From an uncultured Oscillospiraceae bacterium (GTDB lineage Bacteria > Bacillota > Clostridia > Oscillospirales > Ruminococcaceae): a DNA stretch of 38,870 nucleotides. Positions 6,200 through 14,496 of this stretch are shown here, piece by piece (position 1 is the stretch's first letter; each line of letters opens with the position of its first letter). The translations under genes were made by a program, and so were the position numbers. Location: positions 1 through 38,870 of the forward strand of contig UREN01000016.1 of NCBI GenBank assembly GCA_900546885.1, given 5' to 3'. The notes beneath the pieces were generated by a model. The model ran no database searches, was not told where the DNA came from, and worked only from the letters and a program-made list of their open reading frames with translations.

Positions 6200-6445
6200 C
6201 GGAAATCGGAAAACGGCGCTGACCGGACAAACGCCGCACATCTGCATGCTTTTCAGAGAGAGGGTGCAAGGCTGAAACACCCTTGGCATGGCAGGCGGCG
6301 CGCCACCCGCGAGCTTCCCGCGACGAGCGGGGCGTACAGGCTGCGTTAAAGCCGAAAAAGCGGCACGCTTTGCGTGCAACTTGGGTGGTACCACGGAAGC
6401 CTTTGCGGCCTTCGTCCCTTGGTGGGGCGGGGGCTGCTTTTTTTT
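6200..6445 (+). ncRNA. T-box riboswitch of alaS
   Basis: The leader has the hallmark T-box segment GGGTGGTACCACG (6383-6395), preceded by a short stem GCACGC/GCGTGC (6363-6377) in the stem III position and, further 5', the CAGAGAGAGG (6254-6263) and GGCTGAAA elements expected in stem I. It ends in an intrinsic terminator (separate entry) that competes with the T-box antiterminator. Uncharged tRNA-Ala should stabilise readthrough into alaS. I could not fix the specifier codon with certainty; GCA at 6286-6288 is one alanine candidate on the 3' side of stem I. Confidence 0.93.
6408..6445 (+). terminator. T-box regulated terminator
   Basis: GCCTTCGTCCC (6408-6418) pairs over all 11 positions, with G-T pairs, to GGGGCGGGGGC (6424-6434), followed by TGC and eight Ts (6438-6445). 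It overlaps the sequence that follows the T-box bulge, as in other aminoacyl-tRNA synthetase leaders. Confidence 0.88.
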
Positions 6446-6481
6446 CGAAATATGAATGGAAAGAGGAGAAATACGAACAGT

Positions 6482-9151
6482 ATGGAATGGACAGGCCTGA
6501 ACGAACTGCGCGAGAAATATCTCTCGTTTTTTGAGGGCAAGGGGCATCTGCGCCTTGGCAGCTTCCCGCTGGTGCCGCACAACGACAACAGCCTGCTGCT
6601 CATCAACTCGGGCATGGCGCCCATGAAAAAGTGGTTTCTTGGCCAGGAAGAACCGCCGCGCCACCGCGTAACCACCTGCCAGAAATGCATCCGCACGCCG
6701 GATATCGAGCGCGTGGGCATCACCGCGCGCCACGGCACCTTCTTTGAGATGCTGGGCAACTTCAGCTTTCAAGATTATTTCAAAGAAGAGGCCATTCCCT
6801 GGGCGTGGGAGTTCCTCACCGATGTGCTGAAAATAGAGCCGGAAAAGCTGTATATCTCGGTATATCTGGATGATGACGAAGCCTACGACATCTGGACGAA
6901 GAAAGTGGGCATCCCCGAAGACCACATGGTGCGCTTCGGCAAAGAAGATAACTTCTGGGAGCATGGCTCTGGCCCGTGCGGCCCGTGCAGCGAAATCTAT
7001 TTCGACCGCGGCCCCGAGTTTGGTTGCGGCAAGCCGGATTGCAAGGTGGGCTGCGACTGCGACCGCTATATGGAAGTGTGGAACCTGGTGTTCAGCCAGT
7101 TCGACTCTGACGGCGCGGGCACTTACACACGCCTGGAAAAACCCAACATCGACACCGGCATGGGCCTGGAGCGTCTGGCCTGTGTGATGCAGGGCGTGAG
7201 CAACCTGTTTGAAGTGGACACCGTGCACAACATCTTGAACCATGTGGAAAAAATCACCGGCAAAAAATACGGCGAAAATGAGGCACAGGATATTTCTATC
7301 CGCGTCATTACCGACCACATCCGCTCTACCGTGTTCATGGTGTCGGACGGTATTCTGCCCTCCAACGAGGGCCGCGGCTATGTGCTGCGCCGCCTGCTGC
7401 GCCGCGCTGCACGCCACGGCCGCATGCTGGGTGTGACGCGCCCCTTCCTGGCCGAGCTGTGCGACACGGTTATTCGCGAAAACGGCGGGGCATACCCCGA
7501 ACTTGTAGAGCATTCCGACTATATTAAAAAGACCATTGCCGCCGAGGAAGAGCGCTTCTCGCGCACCATCGACCAGGGCCTTGCCATTCTGAACAGCATG
7601 ATTGAGAACCTGAAGGGCGCGGCCGCCGAGGGCGCAAAGCGCATTCTCTCGGGCCTGGATGCCTTCAAGCTGAACGACACCTTCGGCTTCCCGCTGGACC
7701 TGACCAAGGAGATTGTGGCCGAGCAGGGCATCACGGTGGACGAAGAGGGCTTTGCCGCGGCGCTGAAAAAGCAGCGCGACACCGCCCGTGCCGACCGCAT
7801 GCGCCGCGATATCTCCGGCTGGGCGGCAGACCTGTTCAGCGCGGTAGACGCCCCGGCCACCGAGTTTTTGGGTTATGACATGCTGGAGGCGCCCGGCTGT
7901 GTGGTGGCGCTTTCCGACGGCGACGAACTGGTGGACGCCGTGGCCACAGACGACGGCGAAAAGGAGGGCGTGCTGGTGGTGCTGGACCGCACCCCCTTCT
8001 ATGCCGAAAGCGGCGGCCAGGTGGCGGACACCGGCGCGCTGCAGGCGGCCGGCGGCGCAAAATTGTCGGTGTATGCCGTGAAAAAGACGCCGAAGGGCTT
8101 CTTTGTGCATACCTGCGCCCTGCAGGAGGGCACCCTGCGGGTGGGCGAAGTGGTGACGGCCAAGGTGGACGCTGCGCGCCGCCACGCCATCATGCGCAAC
8201 CACACCGCCGCGCATCTTCTGCAAAAGGCCCTGCGCGAGGTGCTGGGCGACCATGTGCATCAGGCGGGCTCGTATGAGGACGATGAGCGCGTGCGCTTCG
8301 ACTTCACCCATTTCTCTGCCGTGACGCCGCAGCAGCTGGAACAGGTGGAGCGCATTGTAAACGAAAAGATTTTGGAGGCTTTGCCTGTCAATGTGCGGGT
8401 GATGCCCCTGGCAGAGGCAAAGAAAATTGGCGCCATGGCGCTGTTCGGCGAAAAATACGGCGACACGGTGCGCGTGGTGGACGCCAGCGGCTGGAGCACC
8501 GAATTCTGCGGCGGCACCCATGTGAAGAATACGGCCGAGGTGGGCTGCTTTAAAGTGATTAGCGAGGCCAGCGTGGCGGCGGGCATCCGCCGCATCGAGG
8601 GCACCACCGGCTGGGGCGTGCTGAAGCTGCTGGAAGAAAAGACGGATGTGATTGCCCAGGTGGCGGGCACGCTGAAAGTGTCGAACGTGCACGACCTGCC
8701 CGCGCGTGCCGCGGCCGTGGCCGGGGAAGTGAAGGCGCTGCAGAAGGAGCTGGACGAGCTGAAGGCGCGTGAGGCGCGCAGCCAGCTGGAAGGCCTGTTT
8801 GAAAACGCCAAAGAGGTGCAGGGCGTGAAGCTGTTCACGCTGTATCTCACCGGCACGCCCACCGAGACGGTGCGCACCATGTGCGATGCCGCGCGCGACA
8901 GGGCTGCCTGCAGCGTAACGGCCATTGTGGCCGAAAACGAGGGCAAATATTCCCTGGCTGTGGCCGTGGGCAAAGAGGCCCAGGCCAAGGGCCTTGCCGC
9001 AGGGCGCCTGGCAAAAGAGATTGCCAGCGTGGCAGGCGGCAACGGCGGCGGCAAGCCCGATTTTGCCATGGCGGGCATCCGCGACGCCTCGAAGATTGAC
9101 GATGCGCTGAACGCTGTGCCGGGCATTGTGGAAAAGGCGCTGAACGCCTGA
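6482..9151 (+). CDS. alaS: Alanine-tRNA ligase
   Basis: This 889-residue enzyme charges tRNA-Ala. The ATG at 6482 follows AAGAGGAG and gives the conserved N-terminus (LNELREKYLSFFEGKGHLRL); in-frame ATGs upstream lie in the leader. The class II catalytic domain has NSGMAPMKKWF and TTCQKCIRTPDIERVG motifs. The editing domain has the zinc ligands HTAAH (H574, H578) and CGGTH (C676, H680). A coiled region (about 735-765) leads to the C-terminal DHHA1-type domain with GGNGGGKPDFAMAG. Length and domain order match the family. Expression is controlled by the T-box leader. A HIT gene and a phosphoribosyltransferase follow on the same strand. Confidence 0.97.
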   Translation: MEWTGLNELREKYLSFFEGKGHLRLGSFPLVPHNDNSLLLINSGMAPMKKWFLGQEEPPRHRVTTCQKCIRTPDIERVGITARHGTFFEMLGNFSFQDYFKEEAIPWAWEFLTDVLKIEPEKLYISVYLDDDEAYDIWTKKVGIPEDHMVRFGKEDNFWEHGSGPCGPCSEIYFDRGPEFGCGKPDCKVGCDCDRYMEVWNLVFSQFDSDGAGTYTRLEKPNIDTGMGLERLACVMQGVSNLFEVDTVHNILNHVEKITGKKYGENEAQDISIRVITDHIRSTVFMVSDGILPSNEGRGYVLRRLLRRAARHGRMLGVTRPFLAELCDTVIRENGGAYPELVEHSDYIKKTIAAEEERFSRTIDQGLAILNSMIENLKGAAAEGAKRILSGLDAFKLNDTFGFPLDLTKEIVAEQGITVDEEGFAAALKKQRDTARADRMRRDISGWAADLFSAVDAPATEFLGYDMLEAPGCVVALSDGDELVDAVATDDGEKEGVLVVLDRTPFYAESGGQVADTGALQAAGGAKLSVYAVKKTPKGFFVHTCALQEGTLRVGEVVTAKVDAARRHAIMRNHTAAHLLQKALREVLGDHVHQAGSYEDDERVRFDFTHFSAVTPQQLEQVERIVNEKILEALPVNVRVMPLAEAKKIGAMALFGEKYGDTVRVVDASGWSTEFCGGTHVKNTAEVGCFKVISEASVAAGIRRIEGTTGWGVLKLLEEKTDVIAQVAGTLKVSNVHDLPARAAAVAGEVKALQKELDELKAREARSQLEGLFENAKEVQGVKLFTLYLTGTPTETVRTMCDAARDRAACSVTAIVAENEGKYSLAVAVGKEAQAKGLAAGRLAKEIASVAGGNGGGKPDFAMAGIRDASKIDDALNAVPGIVEKALNA

Positions 9152-9163
9152 AGGAAAATTTCT

Positions 9164-9189
9164 CGCAGGGGCGCGAGTGCGCCCCTGCG
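9164..9189. repeat. Hairpin after alaS without T tract
   Basis: CGCAGGGGCGC (9164-9174) / GCGCCCCTGCG (9179-9189), loop GAGT. It has no T run, so it is more likely an RNA-stability or partial-attenuation element than a terminator; the HIT gene starts 47 bases later. Confidence 0.6.
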
Positions 9190-9235
9190 CCCGAAATTCC
9201 GGCATGTGCCGGAACCACCGGAAGGAGGTTTATGA

Positions 9236-9574
9236 ATGGACTGTCTGTTCTGTAAAATGGCCGCGGGGGAAATTCCCGTGAACAAGGTGTACGAGGACGA
9301 CACGGTGCTGGCGTTCCATGACATTGACCCGCAGGCGCCCGTGCATGTGCTGGTTATCCCCAAGGCGCACATTGCCTCGCCCGCGCACATCACGCCGGAA
9401 AATTCTGCCGTGGTGGCGCATGTGTTCGAAGTGATTGCCAGCCTTGCGGGCACCCTGGGCCTGGAAAACGGCTACCGCGTGGTGACAAACTGCGGCGCCG
9501 ATGGCGGCCAAAGCGTGCCGCACCTGCATTTCCATGTGCTGGGCCGCCGCAGCCTTGCGTGGCCTCCGGGCTGA
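9236..9574 (+). CDS. HIT family nucleotide-binding protein
   Basis: This 112-residue protein is a histidine-triad phosphoramidase/nucleotide hydrolase of the HinT type. It has the CxxC pair CLFC (3-6), the fold strand HVLVIPKAHIAS and the catalytic triad HLHFHVLG (H96, H98, H100). The usual C-terminal tail (LGGRxLxWPPG) is here GRRSLAWPPG. The ATG at 9236 follows AAGGAGG with eight bases between. It probably acts on adenosine phosphoramidates, including aminoacyl-adenylates leaking from synthetases, which fits its place next to alaS. Confidence 0.95.
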   Translation: MDCLFCKMAAGEIPVNKVYEDDTVLAFHDIDPQAPVHVLVIPKAHIASPAHITPENSAVVAHVFEVIASLAGTLGLENGYRVVTNCGADGGQSVPHLHFHVLGRRSLAWPPG

Positions 9575-9613
9575 AACCCGCCCTTATTCAACAAAGAAAG
9601 GAAGCGTCTTACC

Positions 9614-10156
9614 ATGCGCAAAACCTATACCCTTCATGTTGCGGGCCTGGAGCGGGAGCTGCCGCTGTGCCCGGTGAATGAAAAAATGGACATCGCGGCT
9701 TTCATTATGTTCAGCGATGTAGAGCTTACCATTGCCTGTGCGAAAGCCCTTTTGGAAAAACTGCCGGAATTTGACGTCATTGTCACGGCAGAGGCAAAGG
9801 GCATTCCGCTGGCCTACGAAATGAGCCGCCAAAGCGGCAAAAAATATATCCCCGCGCGCAAGGGCCCGAAGCTGTATATGGAAAAGCCGGTTATTGTGAA
9901 AGATAAATCTATCACCACGGCCGCCGAGCAGACGCTGGTGATTGACCAGAAGGACCTTGACTATATGCAGGGCAAGCGCGTGGTGATTGCAGACGACGTG
10001 ATCTCTACGGGCGGCAGCCTGCACGCGCTGGAAGCGCTTGTCTCGAAGTGCGACTGCACGGTGGTGGCGCGGGCGGCCGTGCTGGCCGAGGGCGACGCGG
10101 CAGACCGCGGCGACATCACCTTCCTGGCCCCGCTGCCCCTGTTCTTCCACGATTGA
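9614..10156 (+). CDS. Phosphoribosyltransferase, adenine PRTase-like
   Basis: This 180-residue type I phosphoribosyltransferase has the PRPP-binding motif VVIADDVISTGGSL (123-136; acidic pair D127-D128), the pyrophosphate-loop region TAEAKGIPLAYEMSR (58-72), and the flexible-loop segment ARKGPKLYMEKP. The general plan is that of adenine or xanthine phosphoribosyltransferases, which make AMP or XMP from base plus PRPP. It differs from standard Apt (about 170 residues, VVVDDLLATGGT) enough that the base specificity is open. The stop codon overlaps the comEC start (TGATG). Confidence 0.85.
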   Translation: MRKTYTLHVAGLERELPLCPVNEKMDIAAFIMFSDVELTIACAKALLEKLPEFDVIVTAEAKGIPLAYEMSRQSGKKYIPARKGPKLYMEKPVIVKDKSITTAAEQTLVIDQKDLDYMQGKRVVIADDVISTGGSLHALEALVSKCDCTVVARAAVLAEGDAADRGDITFLAPLPLFFHD

Positions 10157-12243
10157 TGCGCCGCCCGGTATATGGCTTTGGCCTTGCGTTCTGCCTGGCC
10201 TGCCTTGCGGGCGCTTTTGTGCCGCTGCCGGCCCTTTGGCTGGCGGCGGCTTTTTGCGCAGGGGCCTTTGCGGTGTTCTGGCGCATGCCGGCCGGGCGGC
10301 GCCGCTTTTCCGTTATGTTGTGCTGTGCGGCGGCCGCCCTTGCCTTTGCGTGGCGCGGGGCATATACCTTGGCGGTTGTGCGGCCCGCCGGGGCGCTTGC
10401 GGGCGCCACGGCGCAGGTGCAGGCCGTGGTGCGGCAGGCCACAGCCAGCTACCTGCCCGGCAGTGTGAACGCCACCGTGCACGTCACACAGATGGATGGA
10501 AAGCCCGCGCGCCTCAACGCATATCTGGAGGCCGTGCCCGGGCTGGCGGAGGGCGATATCTTTACGGCACAGCTGGAATTTTCCACCCCGGAAAACACAA
10601 GCTATGCCCGCGCACGCAGGGCAGACGGCGTATACCTGGACGCCGCGGCGCAGCAGGTGGCCGTGGTGGGGCGCCAGGGCGGCCTTGCCGGCGCTGCGCG
10701 GCAGCTGCGGGAGGAACTGTGCAGCGCGCTGACGCGCCTGTTGGGCCAGCAGGTGGGCAGCGTGGCGCGCGCCGCCGCCTTTGGGGACAAAAGCGCACTG
10801 AGCAGCGAACTGAATGAAATGTTCCGGGCCGCCGGGCTCTCGCATGTGCTGGTGGTGTCCGGCCTGCATTTTTCTGCCGCATCCGGCGCGCTGTATGCCT
10901 TCCTGCGCACAAAACTGCGCCGCCGTGCCGCGGCGGCCGCAGCTGGCGGGCTGGTGCTGTGGCTTTTGTTTTTGACGGGGTTTGGCCCCAGCGCGGTGCG
11001 CTCGGCCGTGGCCCTGTTGATGCTGTACGGCGGCATGCTGGCCTGGCGCAGAAGCGATGGGCGCACGTCCATGGGTGTGGCGGGCGTTTTGCTGTGCGTG
11101 TTCACAGGGCCGGACGCCGCCCTGGATGTGGGCGCGCAACTCTCCTTCTGTGCGGCGCTGGCCGTGGTTTGGGCGGGCGAGCAGACGGCCGTTTGGAACA
11201 AACGGGAACCGGGCCGTTTTTCCTTTCTGCTGCGCCCTGTGCGGGACGCACTGTTTGTTTCTGCCTGCGCGTGCCTGGCCACCTTGCCCGCGCTGTGCGC
11301 GGCAGGGCTGGGGGCAAGCCTGTTTACCCCGCTGGCAAACCTGCTGGCGCTGCCCAGTGTTTCCTTTGCCGTGCTGGCAGGGCAGGGGGCGGCCGTATGT
11401 GCGCTTTGCCCGCCGCTTGGGTTTCTGGCCCGCCTTTTGGGGCTTGTGTGCGGGCTGGCCGTTCGCTGGCTTATTTTCGTGTGCAGGCTGTTCAGCGGGC
11501 TGCCCGGCCAGGTGTTTGCCAGCGGCGCCTTTGCGCTGTGTGTGGTGTGCGCAGGATGCGCGCTGTGGTTCAGCCAGCGCCGTTTCCGTGTGCCGCCGCA
11601 CAAGGCGGCACTGGTCTCGCTTGCATTTGCCGTTCTGGCCATGGGCGGCTATGCACTGGCAGATGCCGGCGTGGTGCATGTGACGCCGGTGGGCGGCGGT
11701 GTGAACCCTTCGCTGGCCGTCACGCAGGGCGGCTTCACGGCGGTGGTGTTCCGCGGCGGTGCGCAAAGCGCCGCGCGCGTGGCAGAAGAGCTTGCCCAAA
11801 TGAACCGCACGGAAGTAGACCTTGTGCTGGACGCCCGTGTAGAGCCGCAGCGCGAGGCTGTTTGTGATGCGCTTTCGCCCGCGGAATATATCGCTGTTTC
11901 GGAAAACAGCGCGGCAGGTGGCGCATATGGGCCATTCCGTGATATAATGTTCTACACCAGGCGCCAGGGTGAGGGCAATTTTGTATGCATCCAAATGGGC
12001 GGATACACGTTGGCCGCCACCTGCGGCAAGGTGTCTGCCGAAGGCTATGCGCCTGTGGACGTCTATTTCTGCGCCTCTACACAGGCGGAGGCGATTTCTG
12101 CCGGCACGGTGTGGCTGCCTGCCGCGCCGTCCATTACGGCGCAGGGCACAGCAAACTGTGTGCGCAGCGGGCCGCAGGCGGCGCTTGCGGTGCGCGGGCC
12201 CGGGCACGCCCGCTGGAAAGGGGTAACCAATGAGCTTTCGTGA
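10156..12243 (+). CDS. comEC: ComEC/Rec2-type DNA uptake channel
   Basis: This 695-residue polytopic membrane protein is the likely transformation channel passing single-stranded DNA. The start ATG overlaps the previous stop. N-terminal helices (about 5-75) precede a DUF4131-like outer domain (80-190). The competence domain carries the signature GDKSALSSELNEMFRAAGLSHVLVVSGLH at about 212-240, followed by TGFGPSAVRSAV and DVGAQLSFCAALAVVW. The C-terminal part (about 520-695) sits where the metallo-beta-lactamase domain should be but shows no HxHxDH and no DVGQGD motif, so the nuclease-like part looks degenerate. It overlaps holA by 14 bases, the common comEC-holA order in Firmicutes. Confidence 0.88.
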   Translation: MRRPVYGFGLAFCLACLAGAFVPLPALWLAAAFCAGAFAVFWRMPAGRRRFSVMLCCAAAALAFAWRGAYTLAVVRPAGALAGATAQVQAVVRQATASYLPGSVNATVHVTQMDGKPARLNAYLEAVPGLAEGDIFTAQLEFSTPENTSYARARRADGVYLDAAAQQVAVVGRQGGLAGAARQLREELCSALTRLLGQQVGSVARAAAFGDKSALSSELNEMFRAAGLSHVLVVSGLHFSAASGALYAFLRTKLRRRAAAAAAGGLVLWLLFLTGFGPSAVRSAVALLMLYGGMLAWRRSDGRTSMGVAGVLLCVFTGPDAALDVGAQLSFCAALAVVWAGEQTAVWNKREPGRFSFLLRPVRDALFVSACACLATLPALCAAGLGASLFTPLANLLALPSVSFAVLAGQGAAVCALCPPLGFLARLLGLVCGLAVRWLIFVCRLFSGLPGQVFASGAFALCVVCAGCALWFSQRRFRVPPHKAALVSLAFAVLAMGGYALADAGVVHVTPVGGGVNPSLAVTQGGFTAVVFRGGAQSAARVAEELAQMNRTEVDLVLDARVEPQREAVCDALSPAEYIAVSENSAAGGAYGPFRDIMFYTRRQGEGNFVCIQMGGYTLAATCGKVSAEGYAPVDVYFCASTQAEAISAGTVWLPAAPSITAQGTANCVRSGPQAALAVRGPGHARWKGVTNELS

Positions 12244-13258
12244 GATGCAACTGGAAAAGGCGTTGGCACAGCCGGGCTGTGCGGTGTTTTACTTTTATTC
12301 CACACAGGAGTTTCTGGTGCGCGACGCCGCCCAGAAAACCGTGCGCCGCCTGATGCAGGCCGGGGACGCCGAGCTGACGCGCATTGAGGGCCCGGCGCCC
12401 GATATCGGTGAGGCCGTGGCTGCCGCGGGCACCATTTCGCTGTTTGGCACAAAGCGCGTGGTGGAACTTCCGCGCGTAGAACCGGCCGCCATGGGCGAGA
12501 AGGATGTAGAGGCCCTGTGCGACTTGATGCAAAGCCTGGAAAACGCCGTGATGGTGCTGACCACCGTGTTCAAAGATGACAAGGCCAAAAGCACCAAAAA
12601 GGCCAAGCTGTTAATTTCCACGGCCGCCAAGGCGGGCGTGGCGCTGGAATTTGAAAAGCCCGGCCCCGGGGCAGTGCGCGATTTTCTGGCCGCAAGGGCA
12701 CAGGCGCTGGGCACGTGCCTTGCACCCGGCGCGGCGGACGCGATGGTGCAGCGGTGTGGCACAGACCTGTACACGCTGGAAAACGAACTTGCAAAGCTGG
12801 CTGCCGTGTGCGGTTACACCGAGGTGACGCCTGCCCTGGTGCAGCAGATGGGCACGCTGAATGTAGAGGCGGACGTGTTTGAGATGGTGCGCTTTGTCAC
12901 AGCCAACCAGCTGCCCCGCGCCCTGCACAAACTCTCTCAGCTTTTGGCGCTGCAAAACGAGCCCATTGCCATCACGGCGGCGCTTTTCGGCACATTTATC
13001 GACATGTACCGCATGAAGCTGGGCGCAGCCCAGCGGCGCCCGGCCGCCACAGTGATGAAAGATTTTGGCTACCGCGGCAGCGACTGGCGCCTGCGCAAGG
13101 CGGGCGAAAGTGCGGCCAAATACACTCGAGCCCAGCTGGAACACATTTTAACCATCCTCACCCGGCTGGACGCTGCGCTGAAATCCAGCGCGGCAGACGG
13201 CGCCGCCCTGCTGGAGACGGCCCTGTGTGAAATTGCGTTGGCGGCGCAGCACGCATGA
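12230..13258 (+). CDS. holA: DNA polymerase III delta subunit
   Basis: This 342-residue clamp-loader delta subunit opens the beta clamp. The N-terminal part has the family opening (FYFYSTQEFLVRDAAQK), the beta-binding region with ISLFGTKRVVELPRVEP (about 69-85), and the central helical domain with TDLYTLENELAKLAAVCG (about 183-200). A collar domain closes the protein (LLALQNEPIAITAALFGTFIDMYRMK). Length is normal. It overlaps comEC by 14 bases and the RNase M5 gene by four (ATGA), so translation is coupled through all three. Confidence 0.93.
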   Translation: MSFREMQLEKALAQPGCAVFYFYSTQEFLVRDAAQKTVRRLMQAGDAELTRIEGPAPDIGEAVAAAGTISLFGTKRVVELPRVEPAAMGEKDVEALCDLMQSLENAVMVLTTVFKDDKAKSTKKAKLLISTAAKAGVALEFEKPGPGAVRDFLAARAQALGTCLAPGAADAMVQRCGTDLYTLENELAKLAAVCGYTEVTPALVQQMGTLNVEADVFEMVRFVTANQLPRALHKLSQLLALQNEPIAITAALFGTFIDMYRMKLGAAQRRPAATVMKDFGYRGSDWRLRKAGESAAKYTRAQLEHILTILTRLDAALKSSAADGAALLETALCEIALAAQHA

Positions 13259-13860
13259 TGGAGAAGATGCGCATCCGCGAAGTGCTGGTGGTGGAGGGGA
13301 AATACGATGCCGCGCGCCTGCAAAACCTTGTGGACGGCCTTGTGCTGTGCACGGGCGGGTTTAATGTGTTCACCAGCGAGGAGACAAAAGAACTTATTTT
13401 GCGCTTGGGCCGGGTGCGCGGCCTGTGTGTGCTGACAGATTCCGACGCCGCGGGCTTCCGCATCCGGCGCTATCTCAACGATCTTGCACAGGGGCTTTCG
13501 GTGAAGAACGCCTATATTCCGGCCGTGCCCGGCAAAGAAAAACGCAAGGCAAAGCCCGGCAAAGAGGGCCTTCTGGGCGTGGAAGGCGTGCCGGACGAGG
13601 TGATTATAACGGCGCTGCGGCGCGCGGGCGTAAACGGGCAGGCACCGCGCACCGGGCGCGCCATCGGCTATGCCGATTTGTACGAGCTGGGCCTTTCCGG
13701 CACGCCGGGTGCGGCCGGTGTGCGCCGCCGCGTGCTGCAAAGGGCCGGGCTTCCCCCGCGCCTTTCCAAAAAGGCGCTGTGTGCGGCGCTTTCCAGCCTG
13801 TACACCTATGAAGAATTCAGGGCCTTGTGCACGGCAGTGGAAGAGGAACAGGAGGCATAG
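13255..13860 (+). CDS. rnmV: Ribonuclease M5
   Basis: This 201-residue TOPRIM nuclease matures 5S rRNA. The TOPRIM motifs are LVVEGKYDAARL (catalytic E14) and LTDSDAAGFRIR (D62, D64), followed by KNAYIP and the EGKEKRKAKPGKEG-like lysine loop typical of M5. The C-terminal domain (about 125-190) with LGLSGTPGAAGVRRRVLQRAGLP matches the DUF4093 part. It starts inside the holA stop codon. A neighbouring KsgA gene is common in other genomes but is absent here. Confidence 0.93.
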   Translation: MMEKMRIREVLVVEGKYDAARLQNLVDGLVLCTGGFNVFTSEETKELILRLGRVRGLCVLTDSDAAGFRIRRYLNDLAQGLSVKNAYIPAVPGKEKRKAKPGKEGLLGVEGVPDEVIITALRRAGVNGQAPRTGRAIGYADLYELGLSGTPGAAGVRRRVLQRAGLPPRLSKKALCAALSSLYTYEEFRALCTAVEEEQEA

Positions 13861-13863
13861 TGT

Positions 13864-14298
13864 ATGGAGTGGAGCCGGCGTTTTCCGCAGAATGTGCAGC
13901 CCAACCTGGAACAAATTGCCGCCTTTGCAGGCACCCCGCTGTGGGCAGAACTGTGCACCTGGCTGGAAACAGAATGGAATGTGCGGCCGCTGGTGCAGTA
14001 TTCCAGCTGCAGCGGCGCGAAGGGATGGAACGTAAAATATCGGAAAAGCGGGCGCGCTTTGTGCACCCTGTACCCCGGCCTGCCGGGCGGCGGCAGTTTT
14101 ACCTGCCTGGTGGCCGTGGGCCAAAAGCAGGCCATGGCGGCCGAAGCCTGCCTGGGGGCGGCATGCAGTTACGTTCAGGAGGCATACCGGGCGGCGCCGC
14201 TTTTGAACGGCGCGCGCTGGCTGATGCTGGACGTGAAGAACAGACAGGTGCTGCGCGATGTGCAGGCGCTGCTTCGCATCCGTGCAGGTGCGCGGTGA
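13864..14298 (+). CDS. DUF3788 family protein
   Basis: This 144-residue cytoplasmic protein fits DUF3788: an N-terminal NVQPNLEQIAAFAGTPLWAELCTWLE helix pair, the core YSSCSGAKGWNVKYRKSGRALCTLYP, and the C-terminal NGARWLMLDV, then LRDVQALLRIR. Family function is unknown; homologues are single-domain proteins of similar size. It starts three bases after the rnmV stop, so it is the last gene of the comEC-holA-rnmV operon, and a strong terminator follows. Confidence 0.85.
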   Translation: MEWSRRFPQNVQPNLEQIAAFAGTPLWAELCTWLETEWNVRPLVQYSSCSGAKGWNVKYRKSGRALCTLYPGLPGGGSFTCLVAVGQKQAMAAEACLGAACSYVQEAYRAAPLLNGARWLMLDVKNRQVLRDVQALLRIRAGAR

Positions 14299-14340
14299 GG
14301 CAGCGGGGCCATTTCGGGCTTTGGGCATGAAACCAACAGC

Positions 14341-14396
14341 GAGGGGCGCTTTTCCCCGGGTGGGAAAGGCGCCCCTCGTTTTTTCTTTTTGATGAT
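14341..14396 (+). terminator. Terminator of comEC-holA-rnmV operon
   Basis: Outer stem GAGGGGCGC / GCGCCCCTC with an inner TCCC/GGGA helix around CGGGT, followed by TTTTTTCTTTTT. Confidence 0.93.
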
Positions 14397-14408
14397 TTTA
14401 AAATTCTT

Positions 14409-14430
14409 ATTGACAAATAAAGTTGTCAAT
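14409..14430. promoter_or_regulatory. Operator 1 of XRE/DUF3169 operon
   Basis: Inverted repeat ATTGACAA (14409-14416) / TTGTCAAT (14423-14430) with a six-base spacer. It covers the -35 hexamer and most of the promoter spacer. Confidence 0.7.
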
Positions 14431-14438
14431 GCTATGAT
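14410..14438 (+). promoter_or_regulatory. Promoter of XRE/DUF3169 operon
   Basis: TTGACA (14410-14415), 17-base spacer, TATGAT (14433-14438); start expected near 14445, inside operator 2. The -35 is also the left half of operator 1. Confidence 0.85.
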
Positions 14439-14440
14439 GA

Positions 14441-14464
14441 TTTTGACAATAATAATTGTCAAAA
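14441..14464. promoter_or_regulatory. Operator 2 of XRE/DUF3169 operon
   Basis: Perfect inverted repeat TTTTGACAAT (14441-14450) / ATTGTCAAAA (14455-14464) with a four-base spacer, sitting on the expected transcription start. A further half-site ATGACAA lies at 14464-14470. The shared half-site is TTGACAA. A bound repressor here would block initiation. Confidence 0.7.
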
Positions 14465-14496
14465 TGACAAATAAAATTTTCAAAGGGGGAAAAAGA

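Noticed and set aside
5768..9205. Very long open frame on the minus strand opposite alaS (over 1,100 codons)
   Set aside because: It is antisense to a certain alaS gene, rich in His, Ala and Arg with no domain pattern and no ribosome site; it is a by-product of high GC at third codon positions.
9961..12207. Long minus-strand open frame opposite comEC
   Set aside because: Arg/Gly/His/Pro-rich low-complexity translation, antisense to comEC; no start signal.
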